This document shows, one piece after another, positions 24,891 through 34,400 of a stretch of 46,903 nucleotides of DNA (position 1 is the first letter of the stretch; every line of letters starts with the position of its first letter). This stretch comes from Mucilaginibacter sp. L3T2-6 (GTDB lineage: Bacteria; Bacteroidota; Bacteroidia; Sphingobacteriales; Sphingobacteriaceae): positions 1 to 46,903 of the forward strand of contig NZ_JAUMKC010000033.1 of NCBI RefSeq assembly GCF_030519355.1, in the 5' to 3' direction. The translations under genes were made by a program, and so were the position numbers. A model generated the notes under the pieces. That model worked only from the letters and a program-made list of their open reading frames with translations, made no database searches and had not been told where the DNA came from.

Positions 24891-26417
24891 ATGATCAACA
24901 AATTTCGTGACATTTCGTTAAAAAAAGACGGAGAACGCGGGGCTTTATACCGGCAACTAGAATCGGAAATTATTCAGTTGATTTGCCGGGGCATACTGAA
25001 GCCTGGACAGGCCCTTCCGCCATCGCGTGAGCTGGCACAAGTTCTGCAGCTCAATCGTAAAACCGTAGTAGCCGCATATGAGGAATTAGATGCGCAGGGC
25101 TGGGTGGAAACCAAAGAAAGAAGCGGCGTGTATGTCGCGGGTAACTTGCCTGAAACTCCGGCTCGTTCAATCGACCAAAATAACAAACAACTGACGAGTA
25201 ACCGGCAACCTGCGTATTCGTTGGTAAATAAGCGGACTTTTGATACTGCAACTCAAGCAAATTCAGATTCAGACACCAACAGCCGGGGAGCATTGCCGCC
25301 ATTATATAAAATTGATGACGGTTTTCCTGATCCAAGGATTGCCCCTATTGATGAACTGGTGAGGGAATACAGGAGATTAGGAAAGAACCACTTTGCAGAG
25401 CGGTTCCTGATGTACGGCCCGGAACAGGGCTCTTATCGTCTCCGGGTTGAACTGGCCAATTTCTTAAACCGGACGAGGGGAATGCAGGTAACCGAAAATG
25501 AAATATTGATAACTAAAGGGACGCAGATGGCGATCTATTTAACGACGCAGCTGCTTATCAGCCCCGGGGATACGGTATTTGTTCCGGAACCAGGGTACAG
25601 GGATGCAAATCAGGCTTTTGAACTGGCGGGGGCTAAGCTGGTATATATTCCGGTAGATAAAGATGGGATGGATGTGGACAGGATTGAGCAGCTCTGCAAA
25701 AAGAAGGTCCCTAAGATGATCTATGTTATTCCACATCATCACCGGCCCACAACGGTTACCCTGTGTGCAGAGCGACGCATGCGGCTTATGAACCTGGCGA
25801 CCATGTATGGATTTGCTTTGCTTGAAGATGACTATGATTTTGACTATCACTTTACAAGCGATCCGCTTTTGCCATTGGCGAGCCTGGATATGGGACGGCA
25901 TATTATTTATGTCGGTTCTTTTTGCAAAAGTATTGCTCCCGGCATCCGGATAGGGTTTATGGTAGCTCCTGAACCGGTGATAAACGAAGCTGCCGCTATT
26001 CGCAAATTGATAGACCGGCAGGGCGAACAGTTACTTGAGGAGGCCACTGCCGAACTTTTGAACACTGGCGAAATATCCCGGCATTTAAAAAAGTCGCACA
26101 AGATTTACAAAGAGCGGTTGGAAAATACCTGCCGATTGCTTCGGACGCGGTTGGAGGAATATTTAACGTTTGAGCGTCCGGATGGTGGTTTGGCAATATG
26201 GGCAGCCTACAGAAAGGATATAAGCGCCAGGGAAGTTGCAGCTAATGCGGGAAGGTTGGGACTAAAGATCAGTGACGGCAGCAACTATTTTTTTCAACCC
26301 GGTAATAGTACGCCCAACAACTTTATACGCGTTGGTTACTGTTCTTTAGATGAAAAAGAAATGGCCGGAGCAATAGAAATATGGAAACAGGCCCTCAGGT
26401 CATTTGCTGCAAAATAA
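24891..26417 (+). CDS. MocR/PdxR-type regulator (GntR HTH fused to aminotransferase fold)
   Basis: A 508-residue fusion. Residues 15-85 are a GntR winged helix (LYRQLESEIIQLICRGILKP, ALPPSRELAQVLQLNRKTVV). A linker of about 45 residues leads to a class I aminotransferase-like domain (about 140-508) with the PLP lysine K346 in GSFCKSIAPGIRIG, D314 in LEDDYDFDYH, and YVIPHHHRPTT where the family has PHHQxPTG. Such proteins sense PLP or amino compounds and regulate a neighbouring gene, here most likely the divergent oxidoreductase. The start, near an AGGGGGCCAGGT stretch, is plausible. No missing key residue is seen. Confidence 0.92.
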   Translation: MINKFRDISLKKDGERGALYRQLESEIIQLICRGILKPGQALPPSRELAQVLQLNRKTVVAAYEELDAQGWVETKERSGVYVAGNLPETPARSIDQNNKQLTSNRQPAYSLVNKRTFDTATQANSDSDTNSRGALPPLYKIDDGFPDPRIAPIDELVREYRRLGKNHFAERFLMYGPEQGSYRLRVELANFLNRTRGMQVTENEILITKGTQMAIYLTTQLLISPGDTVFVPEPGYRDANQAFELAGAKLVYIPVDKDGMDVDRIEQLCKKKVPKMIYVIPHHHRPTTVTLCAERRMRLMNLATMYGFALLEDDYDFDYHFTSDPLLPLASLDMGRHIIYVGSFCKSIAPGIRIGFMVAPEPVINEAAAIRKLIDRQGEQLLEEATAELLNTGEISRHLKKSHKIYKERLENTCRLLRTRLEEYLTFERPDGGLAIWAAYRKDISAREVAANAGRLGLKISDGSNYFFQPGNSTPNNFIRVGYCSLDEKEMAGAIEIWKQALRSFAAK

Positions 26418-26585
26418 TTGGTAAAAATTTATAGCTCTTTAATCAGTCCGGACGTAGGACTTGTTTTTAATCAAACTGTTGATCATCGGTATTTTACAAA
26501 TTAAAATCAATGTTTTGTAGTGTTCGGGGTTATTCGTGTGTGCAAAAACCGAACCCTTTGAGTTGTCCAATCCATCAAAACAAAA

Positions 26586-26610
26586 AATCCCTCCGGGTTA
26601 GGAAGGGATT
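26586..26610 (-). terminator. Terminator of the NlpC/P60 gene
   Basis: On the minus strand AATCCCTTCC, a 6-base loop, then GGAGGGATT followed by TTTTTG form a hairpin with a T-tract, 25 bp after the stop of the peptidase gene. The rest of the 26418-26635 spacer shows only a GTTCGG..CCGAAC-like pair near 26521-26567. Confidence 0.8.
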
Positions 26611-26635
26611 CAAATCAATTAGGTTTATAATAAGT

Positions 26636-27226
26636 TTAGTTGCTATTCGCTGAACTGCTGTTGTCTGAACTTTGTTTTTCCAGCTCGGCCTTAAACGACT
26701 CGAGCATACGGCCGCCGCGGTAAAAATAACGCTTATAATAGGCATCGTCGAGGCTGCTGATGGCTACGCCGCGCGATGATGCATGTGCAAATTTATCGTT
26801 GCCCAGGTATATGCCTACGTGCGATATCCTGCGGCTGTGTATTTTAAAGAAAACCAAATCGCCTTCTTTCAGCTCGTCGCGTTTAACCGGGCTAACCATG
26901 CTGAAGATGTCGCGCGAGTTGCGCTCGATATCCATGTTAAAAACGCTGCTGTATAATTCTTTGGTAAATGCCGAACAATCTATCCCTTTGCGCGAGTCGC
27001 CGCCGAAACGGTACGGGGTGCCGATCCAGTCGTAAACAAAGTGAAAAAGTTTCATGTTAGATGTTGCCGACATCGCAACCCCCATGATCTGGGATAAATA
27101 ATCTTTCGCGAGTGATTCCTGTTCGTCAGAATTTTTGTCGTCTGTAGTGGCTGGACTGGTTTTTGTTTGAGCCTGGGCAGCTAAAGTGCTGACAAATAAT
27201 GCAATAACGATAGTAATTTTCTTCAT
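26636..27226 (-). CDS. NlpC/P60 family cysteine peptidase, secreted
   Basis: A 196-residue protein with a signal peptide (KKITIVIALFVSTLAAQAQ, cleavage near 20). The NlpC/P60 domain covers about 60-170: catalytic C84 in GIDCSAFTKEL, H136 in ISHVGIYLG and a third polar residue, H148, in KFAHASSRG. The family hydrolyses D-Glu to diamino-acid bonds in peptidoglycan stem peptides. The C-terminus is a Ser/Asn-rich tail. It lies divergent from pdhA with a 415-bp spacer. Confidence 0.93.
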   Translation of the reverse strand: MKKITIVIALFVSTLAAQAQTKTSPATTDDKNSDEQESLAKDYLSQIMGVAMSATSNMKLFHFVYDWIGTPYRFGGDSRKGIDCSAFTKELYSSVFNMDIERNSRDIFSMVSPVKRDELKEGDLVFFKIHSRRISHVGIYLGNDKFAHASSRGVAISSLDDAYYKRYFYRGGRMLESFKAELEKQSSDNSSSANSN

Positions 27227-27600
27227 TTAATCAATTAGTTTGTTGTATTAGGCCAACAAATTGTTTATTAAATTGGACACCCTGTCTATTGTTGGCTACA
27301 AAACTATTTAAATTTTTTAAAATTGCAACTAAGTGAACGTTTTTTTTCAACATTTGCAGGCAAGTGTTAATTAGCTGCGTATTTATTTAGACAAATGTAA
27401 AAATTGCATGCATTGTCGCATTTCATTGGTTATCAACATTTTAACATTTGGTTAATTTTTTAATTCTGCAGCGATAATTTTTGCCTGAAAATTAGTTATC
27501 GCGGACCTGGTTTTACAGGGTTATTGTAAAGATTACACGTGTTTTTAAAAAATCAGCCTTTTACACCCCTTTTCCGGTTTCTATATTTCAAGGATATAAT

Positions 27601-27608
27601 TAGATTTG
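27601..27608 (+). promoter_or_regulatory. Candidate -7 box for pdhA
   Basis: TAGATTTG fits the Bacteroidota TAnnTTTG -7 element and lies 34 bases before the pdhA start codon. The -33 box is not clear. The AT-rich 27227-27641 spacer shows no gene. Confidence 0.45.
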
Positions 27609-27641
27609 CGCATTGTAATTAAATTGATTCTTTAATAATAC

Positions 27642-28637
27642 ATGAGTTCAATCGAAATAAATAAGGATACATACCTGATGTGGTATGAGGCCATGCTTTT
27701 GATGAGACGGTTTGAAGAAAAAGCCGGACAACTATACGGTCAGCAAAAAATAAGGGGCTTTTGCCACTTATATATAGGCCAGGAAGCTGTATTGGCAGGC
27801 GCCATGTCGGTACTGAAACCTGAGGACAGCATGATCACCGCTTACCGAGACCATGCGCATGCAATGGCAAAAGGTGTATCATCGAACGCGATAATGGCCG
27901 AGCTGTATGGCAAGGCTACCGGCTGCTCGAAAGGTAAGGGCGGCTCGATGCACATGTTCGACAAAGAAAAACATTTTTACGGCGGTCACGGTATCGTAGG
28001 CGGCCAGGTTCCGCTGGGTGCAGGTATAGCCTTTGCCGAGAAATATAAAGGAACCGGTTTTGTAAACGTTGCCTATATGGGCGACGGCGCCGTTCGCCAG
28101 GGCGCATTAACTGAAACCTTTAACATGGCTGCCCTGTGGAAGCTGCCGGTAATTTTTGTTTGCGAGAACAATGGTTACGCCATGGGTACTTCGGTAGCCC
28201 GCACCACTGCTGATACCGACATCTATAAAATAGGTATTCCTTATGGCATCCCTTCGTCGCCTGTTGACGGTATGGATCCTGCTGCGGTACATAAAGCCAT
28301 GGACGAAGCCGTTCAGCGTGCCCGTGCCGGTGAAGGCCCGACCTTCCTGGAGATGCGTACTTACCGCTATAAAGGCCACTCGATGTCCGATCCGCAAAAA
28401 TACCGCACCAAGGAAGAGCTGGAGTCCTACAAAGCAAAGGATCCTATCGAATTAACCAAACATACCATCCTTTCTGAAGGTTATGCTGACGAGAAATGGT
28501 TCGAGGAGATAGAGGCTAAAGTAAAGGCAGAGGTGGATGAATCGGTAAGGTTTGCTGAAGAGTCGCCATGGCCTGATGCATCAGAACTTTATACTGACGT
28601 TTACGTTCAGCAGGATTATCCTTACATCAGGAGCTAG
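27642..28637 (+). CDS. pdhA: Pyruvate dehydrogenase E1 component, alpha subunit
   Basis: A 331-residue cytoplasmic subunit that, with E1-beta, decarboxylates pyruvate using thiamine diphosphate and passes the acetyl group to the lipoyl arms of E2. The ThDP motif runs from GDG (147-149) to NN (176-177), with about 26 residues between. The phosphorylation-loop-like YRYKGHSMSDPQKYR is present, and the C-terminus DVYVQQDYPYIRS is natural. Only the alpha subunit is encoded here; pdhC follows 50 bp on, and no pdhB is seen in the window. Confidence 0.96.
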   Translation: MSSIEINKDTYLMWYEAMLLMRRFEEKAGQLYGQQKIRGFCHLYIGQEAVLAGAMSVLKPEDSMITAYRDHAHAMAKGVSSNAIMAELYGKATGCSKGKGGSMHMFDKEKHFYGGHGIVGGQVPLGAGIAFAEKYKGTGFVNVAYMGDGAVRQGALTETFNMAALWKLPVIFVCENNGYAMGTSVARTTADTDIYKIGIPYGIPSSPVDGMDPAAVHKAMDEAVQRARAGEGPTFLEMRTYRYKGHSMSDPQKYRTKEELESYKAKDPIELTKHTILSEGYADEKWFEEIEAKVKAEVDESVRFAEESPWPDASELYTDVYVQQDYPYIRS

Positions 28638-28687
28638 TAGTTATATTAAACTGGATTTTATTAAGACCTATTGAATTAAGATAATAT

Positions 28688-30403
28688 ATGGCCGAAGTAG
28701 TTAAAATGCCAAAAATGAGCGATACCATGACCGAAGGGGTATTGGCTAAATGGCATAAAAAAGTTGGTGATAAGGTAAAACCCGGCGACGTATTGGCCGA
28801 GATAGAAACCGACAAAGCCACTATGGATTTTGAGTCGTACCAGGAAGGCACCCTGCTTTACGTTGGCGTAGAGGAAGGCCAGGCTGTTCCGGTTGATGCC
28901 GTTATTGCTGTTTTAGGCAAAGAAGGCGAAGATTATAAGTCTGCACTTGGCGAAGGCGGCGCTGCTCCTGCTGCAGAGGCCCCAAAGGAAGAAGCGAAAG
29001 CCGAACCGGCAAAAAAAGACAAAGCGCCTAAAGCTGCCGAAGATAAAAAACCCGCCGATGCAACCCCGGCAAAACCGAAAGTTGATAAAAGCAGCATCCC
29101 TGCAACCGTTATCCGCATGCCCGCCCTCAGCGATACCATGACCGAGGGCGTTATCAACAAATGGAATTTTAAAGTTGGCGATACTGTAAAAAGCGACGAT
29201 TCGCTTGCCGATGTAGAAACCGACAAAGCCACCATGGAGGTTGTTGGTTACGAAAACGGTACCTTATTATATATAGGCCCTAAAGAAGGCGAAGCCGCGC
29301 CTGTTAATGGCATTATCGCTATTGTAGGTAAAGCGGGCACGGATATTACACCGTTGCTGAGTGATGATGAAGGAGAAGAAGTAGCAGGTGAAAGCAGCAG
29401 CAGTGAAGAAGCGCCGAAAGGAGCTGAGGCAGCTGCCACTACAGAAACTGCCGCTGCCTCTTCTTCGGCTGACGACAGCCGCGTAAAGGCTTCACCGCTG
29501 GCCCGTAAAATTGCAAAGGAAAGAGGCATTAATCTTAATGATGTAAAAGGCAGCGCAGAAGGCGGCCGCATTATCAAGAAAGATGTTGAAGAATATGTTC
29601 CGGCTGCTAAACCAGCAGTAGTAGCGGCGGAAAGTAGCAGTAAAGGACCTCAGGCAGCTGCACCAGCGACTGCTATTCCAACTACTGCCACTGCTCCCCA
29701 ATTGCCAACGTTTACCGGCGAAGAGAAGTTCACCGAAAAGAATGTTACGCAAATGCGCAAGGCTATCAGCCGCCGCCTGAGCGAAAGCTTGTTCACCGCG
29801 CCGCATTTCTACGTAACGATGACCATCGATATGGACCAGGCTGTTGCAGCCCGCACCCGTATCAATGAGATCGCACCGGTTAAAATATCATTTAACGACT
29901 TTGTGGTTAAAGCGTGTGCGGTGGCATTGAAACAGCACCCTGCCATTAACTCATCGTTCCTGGGTGATAAGATCCGAACCAATGAGCATGTGCACATCGG
30001 CGTAGCCGTAGCGGTTGACGAGGGTCTGCTGGTGCCGGTTATCAAATTTGCCGACGGTAAATCGTTAAGCCATATCAGTGCCGAAGTAAAAGAGTTTGCA
30101 GGCAAGGCAAAGTCTAAGAAACTGCAGCCAAACGAAATGGAAGGCTCTACCTTTACCATCTCTAACTTAGGTATGTTCGGCGTTGACGAGTTTACCGCTA
30201 TCATTAATACGCCAAACGCTTGTATCCTTGCCGTTGCAGGAATACAGCAGGTGCCGGTTGTTAAAAACGGCGCCGTAGTACCTGGCAACGTAATGAAAGT
30301 AACCCTGAGCTGCGACCATCGCGTGGTTGACGGCGCAACAGGCGCCGCGTTCCTGCAAACGCTTAAGGCATTGCTGGAAGAACCGGTGAGGCTGTTGATT
30401 TAA
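28688..30403 (+). CDS. pdhC: Dihydrolipoamide acetyltransferase, E2 of pyruvate dehydrogenase
   Basis: A 571-residue E2 chain. Two lipoyl domains carry ETDKATMD (lipoylated K43) and ETDKATMEV (K180), each followed by an Ala/Pro/Glu/Lys-rich flexible linker. The peripheral-subunit-binding domain is at about 262-300 (SPLARKIAKERGINLNDVKG). The catalytic acyltransferase domain follows, ending in SCDHRVVDG with H544 and D548. All parts are intact. It forms the core of the complex and is co-transcribed with pdhA. Two lipoyl domains are common in this group. Confidence 0.97.
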   Translation: MAEVVKMPKMSDTMTEGVLAKWHKKVGDKVKPGDVLAEIETDKATMDFESYQEGTLLYVGVEEGQAVPVDAVIAVLGKEGEDYKSALGEGGAAPAAEAPKEEAKAEPAKKDKAPKAAEDKKPADATPAKPKVDKSSIPATVIRMPALSDTMTEGVINKWNFKVGDTVKSDDSLADVETDKATMEVVGYENGTLLYIGPKEGEAAPVNGIIAIVGKAGTDITPLLSDDEGEEVAGESSSSEEAPKGAEAAATTETAAASSSADDSRVKASPLARKIAKERGINLNDVKGSAEGGRIIKKDVEEYVPAAKPAVVAAESSSKGPQAAAPATAIPTTATAPQLPTFTGEEKFTEKNVTQMRKAISRRLSESLFTAPHFYVTMTIDMDQAVAARTRINEIAPVKISFNDFVVKACAVALKQHPAINSSFLGDKIRTNEHVHIGVAVAVDEGLLVPVIKFADGKSLSHISAEVKEFAGKAKSKKLQPNEMEGSTFTISNLGMFGVDEFTAIINTPNACILAVAGIQQVPVVKNGAVVPGNVMKVTLSCDHRVVDGATGAAFLQTLKALLEEPVRLLI

Positions 30404-30449
30404 TTTGATTTCGGAACCCGGATTTTCGATTTCGGATTTAGAATATAGA

Positions 30450-30482
30450 AAGCGATAGGCCGGAAGGTTTATCGCTTTTTTA
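30450..30482 (+). terminator. Rho-independent terminator of pdhA-pdhC
   Basis: AAGCGATA (30450-30457) pairs with TATCGCTT (30470-30477) and is followed by TTTT. Confidence 0.85.
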
Positions 30483-30501
30483 ATACCCTGATGCGTTAGC
30501 C

Positions 30502-31278
30502 ATGATATTTTTCGCCATTCTTATCGCCATCGTTATTAGTTATAGCCTGTTTCAATGGCGGCGTAAACGTGAAGGACTTACACAGCATATTTTAAACGAT
30601 GCACAAAAAGCATTGCTGGCTAAGCATGTAAATTACTACAAAAACCTTTCGGATACAGACAAGCTTTACTTTGAGGACAAGATAGAGCAATTTTTAGATG
30701 ACGTGAACATTGAAGCCGTTGGTTTTGAGCTGACTGACACCGACAGACTAATGGTGGCGTCCAGTGCCGTAATACCAATTTTCAGGTTTAAGGATTGGAG
30801 CTACAGGAATGTCACCAATGTTTTGCTGTATCCCGACACTTTTGATAAGGATTTTCAATACGAGGAGGCCGGCGGTCGCAATATTATGGGGATGGTGGGT
30901 ACGGGATATATGAACGGCCAGATGCTGCTATCGCGCAGTGCGCTGGTAAAGGGATTTTCGGGCCAGGCCGGTAAATCGAATACCGCTGTTCATGAGTTTG
31001 TTCATTTATTAGATAAGGCCGATGGCGAAACAGATGGTATTCCAGAACAATTCCTCGCGCATCAGTATATCAAGCCGTGGATAAGCATGATGCACAAAGA
31101 GGTAAACAAAATCGAAAAGGGACATTCAGATATCGACCCCTATGCCACCACCAATGAAGCCGAATTTTTTGCCGTGGTGTCTGAATACTTTTTTGAGAAG
31201 CCTGAACAGTTTGAATCACGGCACCCGGAATTATACAGTATGCTGAGCAGGATATTCGGGCAAAGCCCTGCAAATTAA
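30502..31278 (+). CDS. mtfA: MtfA-like M90 zinc peptidase, membrane-anchored
   Basis: A 258-residue protein with an N-terminal membrane helix (IFFAILIAIVISYSLF) followed by a soluble domain. The zinc motif is HEFVH (164-168), with the third ligand among the glutamates of NEAEFFAVVSEYFFEKP (218-234). The family includes E. coli MtfA, which acts on the glucose PTS repressor Mlc; family M90 is the Pfam Peptidase_M90/zincin group. Extra features are VLLYPDTFD and the MNGQMLLSRSALVKGF strand. The anchor is unlike E. coli MtfA, which is soluble. No partner gene is evident. Confidence 0.9.
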   Translation: MIFFAILIAIVISYSLFQWRRKREGLTQHILNDAQKALLAKHVNYYKNLSDTDKLYFEDKIEQFLDDVNIEAVGFELTDTDRLMVASSAVIPIFRFKDWSYRNVTNVLLYPDTFDKDFQYEEAGGRNIMGMVGTGYMNGQMLLSRSALVKGFSGQAGKSNTAVHEFVHLLDKADGETDGIPEQFLAHQYIKPWISMMHKEVNKIEKGHSDIDPYATTNEAEFFAVVSEYFFEKPEQFESRHPELYSMLSRIFGQSPAN

Positions 31279-31457
31279 TTCCTCCCGGAGACAGTAATCT
31301 CCATTGCAGTATCTCGTACTCAGGCTTGTTTAATTAAAAATAAATTTTTAATTGTAGATAAAATTGCCTTAACTTTAAACCAGCTTTTCAGACCATCCTA
31401 CTTGCGACCCGGAGGCTGAAAACGACCGGCCTTTTTACAAGACTAACCTAACGCCTT

Positions 31458-34400
31458 ATGATAACATTCAACCGTTTTTTGGACAGTCAGCTCTTTATTG
31501 TTGAGGCAAATACAGATGCCGGTTTTTTTGCTTATTTCACATCTGCCATACTTGATCCTTCCATAACTTCTATCGATATTAATCCGTCATGGGATGACCA
31601 CCTGGGCTTTTATGTGTTTTTGAAAACCGCACCGGCCGAAGCTGATCTCGGCAAACTCTCGGCCGCCCTAACCACATATTTTGGCACAAATTACCCCAGT
31701 CCTGAACATACCGGCTTTGCGTGGATTGATTATATTTTGGAAACATCTACTATCCGTAGCGGAACAGTACTTAATACCTTAGCGCCAGAAGCGACTGTTA
31801 CTATAGCGGAAGACGTTTCATTTAATTTCGCTAATTATTCCATGCCGCTCCGGCAATCAGCGCCGGTAATGCCGGTAAAAGACAACAGTGATAATATTAT
31901 AGCCTTCACCTGCGAATACCCACCCTATGATGGCGCCCCGCCGCCAAGGCAGCCATACAATATTCAGATTCCACTTCAGGGAACAAAAAGAGGGGCATTA
32001 ACCGGACAAGTAAGCCTGGGCGATTTTTCAACTAACGCTGATACCGGATGGAATGCATCGCTGTATTACATTATTAATTACAACAGCCAGAAAGTAGCGC
32101 AAAATTATCCCTTGTTTGAAACCTCGGCAAAAGACGGGCTGCAGGTGCTGTTTGACTACGTGCTTGACCCGGTTGCTCCGCTCGATCCGGACCGTTCATA
32201 CCTTGCGTTTACGGGAACTATGTTTTTGCTGAAACAGAACAACGAAGGCAGCTGGTATATCGAACTTGCAGGACAGAACGCACTTCCGAGCTATTTCAGA
32301 ACCGTTTACGGAAAAAAGGTAAGCCTGGCGCCAATGACAGACAGTGACCATCCGCCTAAGCTGGTTTTCGAGGAGTTGCCGCCTGCAGATGGTAAACCGC
32401 GCTATTACCTGGCCCCGTCAGGCGATTTCGAGCTGGTTTTAGAAGACAGCTCCGCTTCAGAAGAATTGGTATCAGATTACCTGCTTTGCGGACTTTCCGG
32501 GGCAGAGTCGGTGCAATTTATTTCTAAATCTGCCGCATTCAATGGCAGTGTGTTAAGATTTGTGCCGAAACAGAACGCTTATGCGCCGGTATTCCCGATA
32601 GTAAACGCAACGGTGTCAAAACCTGCAAACGCATGGTCTGCCGCCAATGCTATAGAGCTGTTTACAAGGCATGCCGACGCCTATATGCGCGCCAAAGCCA
32701 GCGGCAATAAGGAATTGCTCGGTGCGATGCAGGGCACACAGGCACTGCTTGACAGTACTTACAAAACCTCGTGGATAAACATAAGGCCCAACCCAAACCC
32801 GGTTAACACGGCATTTGACGGCGGTGTGGTTGGGTTGCCAAATGATACCCCGGTGTATTATTCGCAGCCAAATGATGCCGCTTTGTACAGTCACGATGGT
32901 ATTGTAGCCGACGTGAGCAATGAAATGCTCCAGCTTAAAAATATCGTTGCGGCATTGTTTCCGGCTGAAGTGACACAGTCTATGCCGGTAGCGCCGTATT
33001 CTGGTGTAACCGCAGGCCCCTCATTTCCCTATAGTGATATTCAGAAATTTGAAAAACAGGTATTGATAGCAGCAAGGCGCGAAGCGGTTTCATCGATCGA
33101 TATAAGCCTGCAAATGCCGGCCAGCCTTAAGGCCGGTGAAAGTGATAACCTGGTAACCACTACACCGCAGGGCCTGCTGGCTACGGTCCCAAATTTCGGC
33201 CTCAACTGGCAATCTGTGTTACTGGCTAAAAGCGTAGGTAAAGGCATACCCTACAGCCTGGAGTTTGCAGGAGGCGTTACCAAAGAGCTGCGTGACGTAA
33301 TGCAATCCAACCAGATGTTCCTTGTTGCCTCAGAAGCAGCGCCGCTGGGTAACTTCTTAAACAAGATCACCATATCCGACTGGCCGTTCACCATCAATGT
33401 GGGAAAAGGGAGCGATCAGGGCCTTTTCAGCAACGTCCTGATATTTAAGTTTGCCGAGGGCAGCCTCGAGAACCGGGTAAAAGACCCGCAGTCATGGGCC
33501 AGCCCTTCCGTTTTTAATCAAAATGCTATACTTGTTTCCAAGTGGATCACCGCTTACATCGAGACAGCCAAGCTGAATGTTAAAACCGATGTGCGCTACG
33601 CAAATTTTTTAAACATAGTCCAGAATCCCCTCTGGAATGGCATCATAGCACTTAAGGTAGACATTGGTGTCGAAAATTTCCCGGATGATCTGAAGGGCTT
33701 GCTTGCCGGTATTAACCGCGATGAATTTTACGCACATCATTTCGGGCTCGAAATTAATTTCATTGAACCCGACGCCGACGGGCAATTGTCGCTGCCGAAA
33801 AGTTCGTTGTTCGGGCTAATCGACTACGTTGACAAAGATTACCGTACCAGCCAGGATATCAGCGCACATCTCAGCGGCGATCCGATGATTTTCTCGGTGC
33901 AGGAGGCGCCATCCCCGGTAACCGACTCGAACGGTACCCGCGAATTATACGATTTTAAAGTGCTTACCCTGCAGGTGGTTTTTGAGAACTCCGAAATAAA
34001 GGATTTCGTCAGTAAAATACAGTTGACCACCACAGCCTGGTTTGATGAGCCCGGCAGGTTCCAAAACAGTAATATGGGCGATTCTCTTGGCACACAAACC
34101 ATTGAATTTGACGGCAGCTACGAAAAACATAACGGGGTAAATACCTATACCTTCTTAACGCAGCCCAATCAAACTTATAAATTCGTTCCTGAAAGCCAGA
34201 CTTTCAATTACATTGAAATTGTTAAGGCGCAGTTTTATACCATAACCGACCAGTCAGAGATGAACGGGACATCTGATACTGGCGATACCGAAATCATCAC
34301 ATCGCGTTTTGTTTTCTGGGGCTATATGAATTTTAAGGAGATTGACTCTTTCGACATGTTCTCTTTCGGCGATGCCGCTGGTCAGATAGATACACACAAC

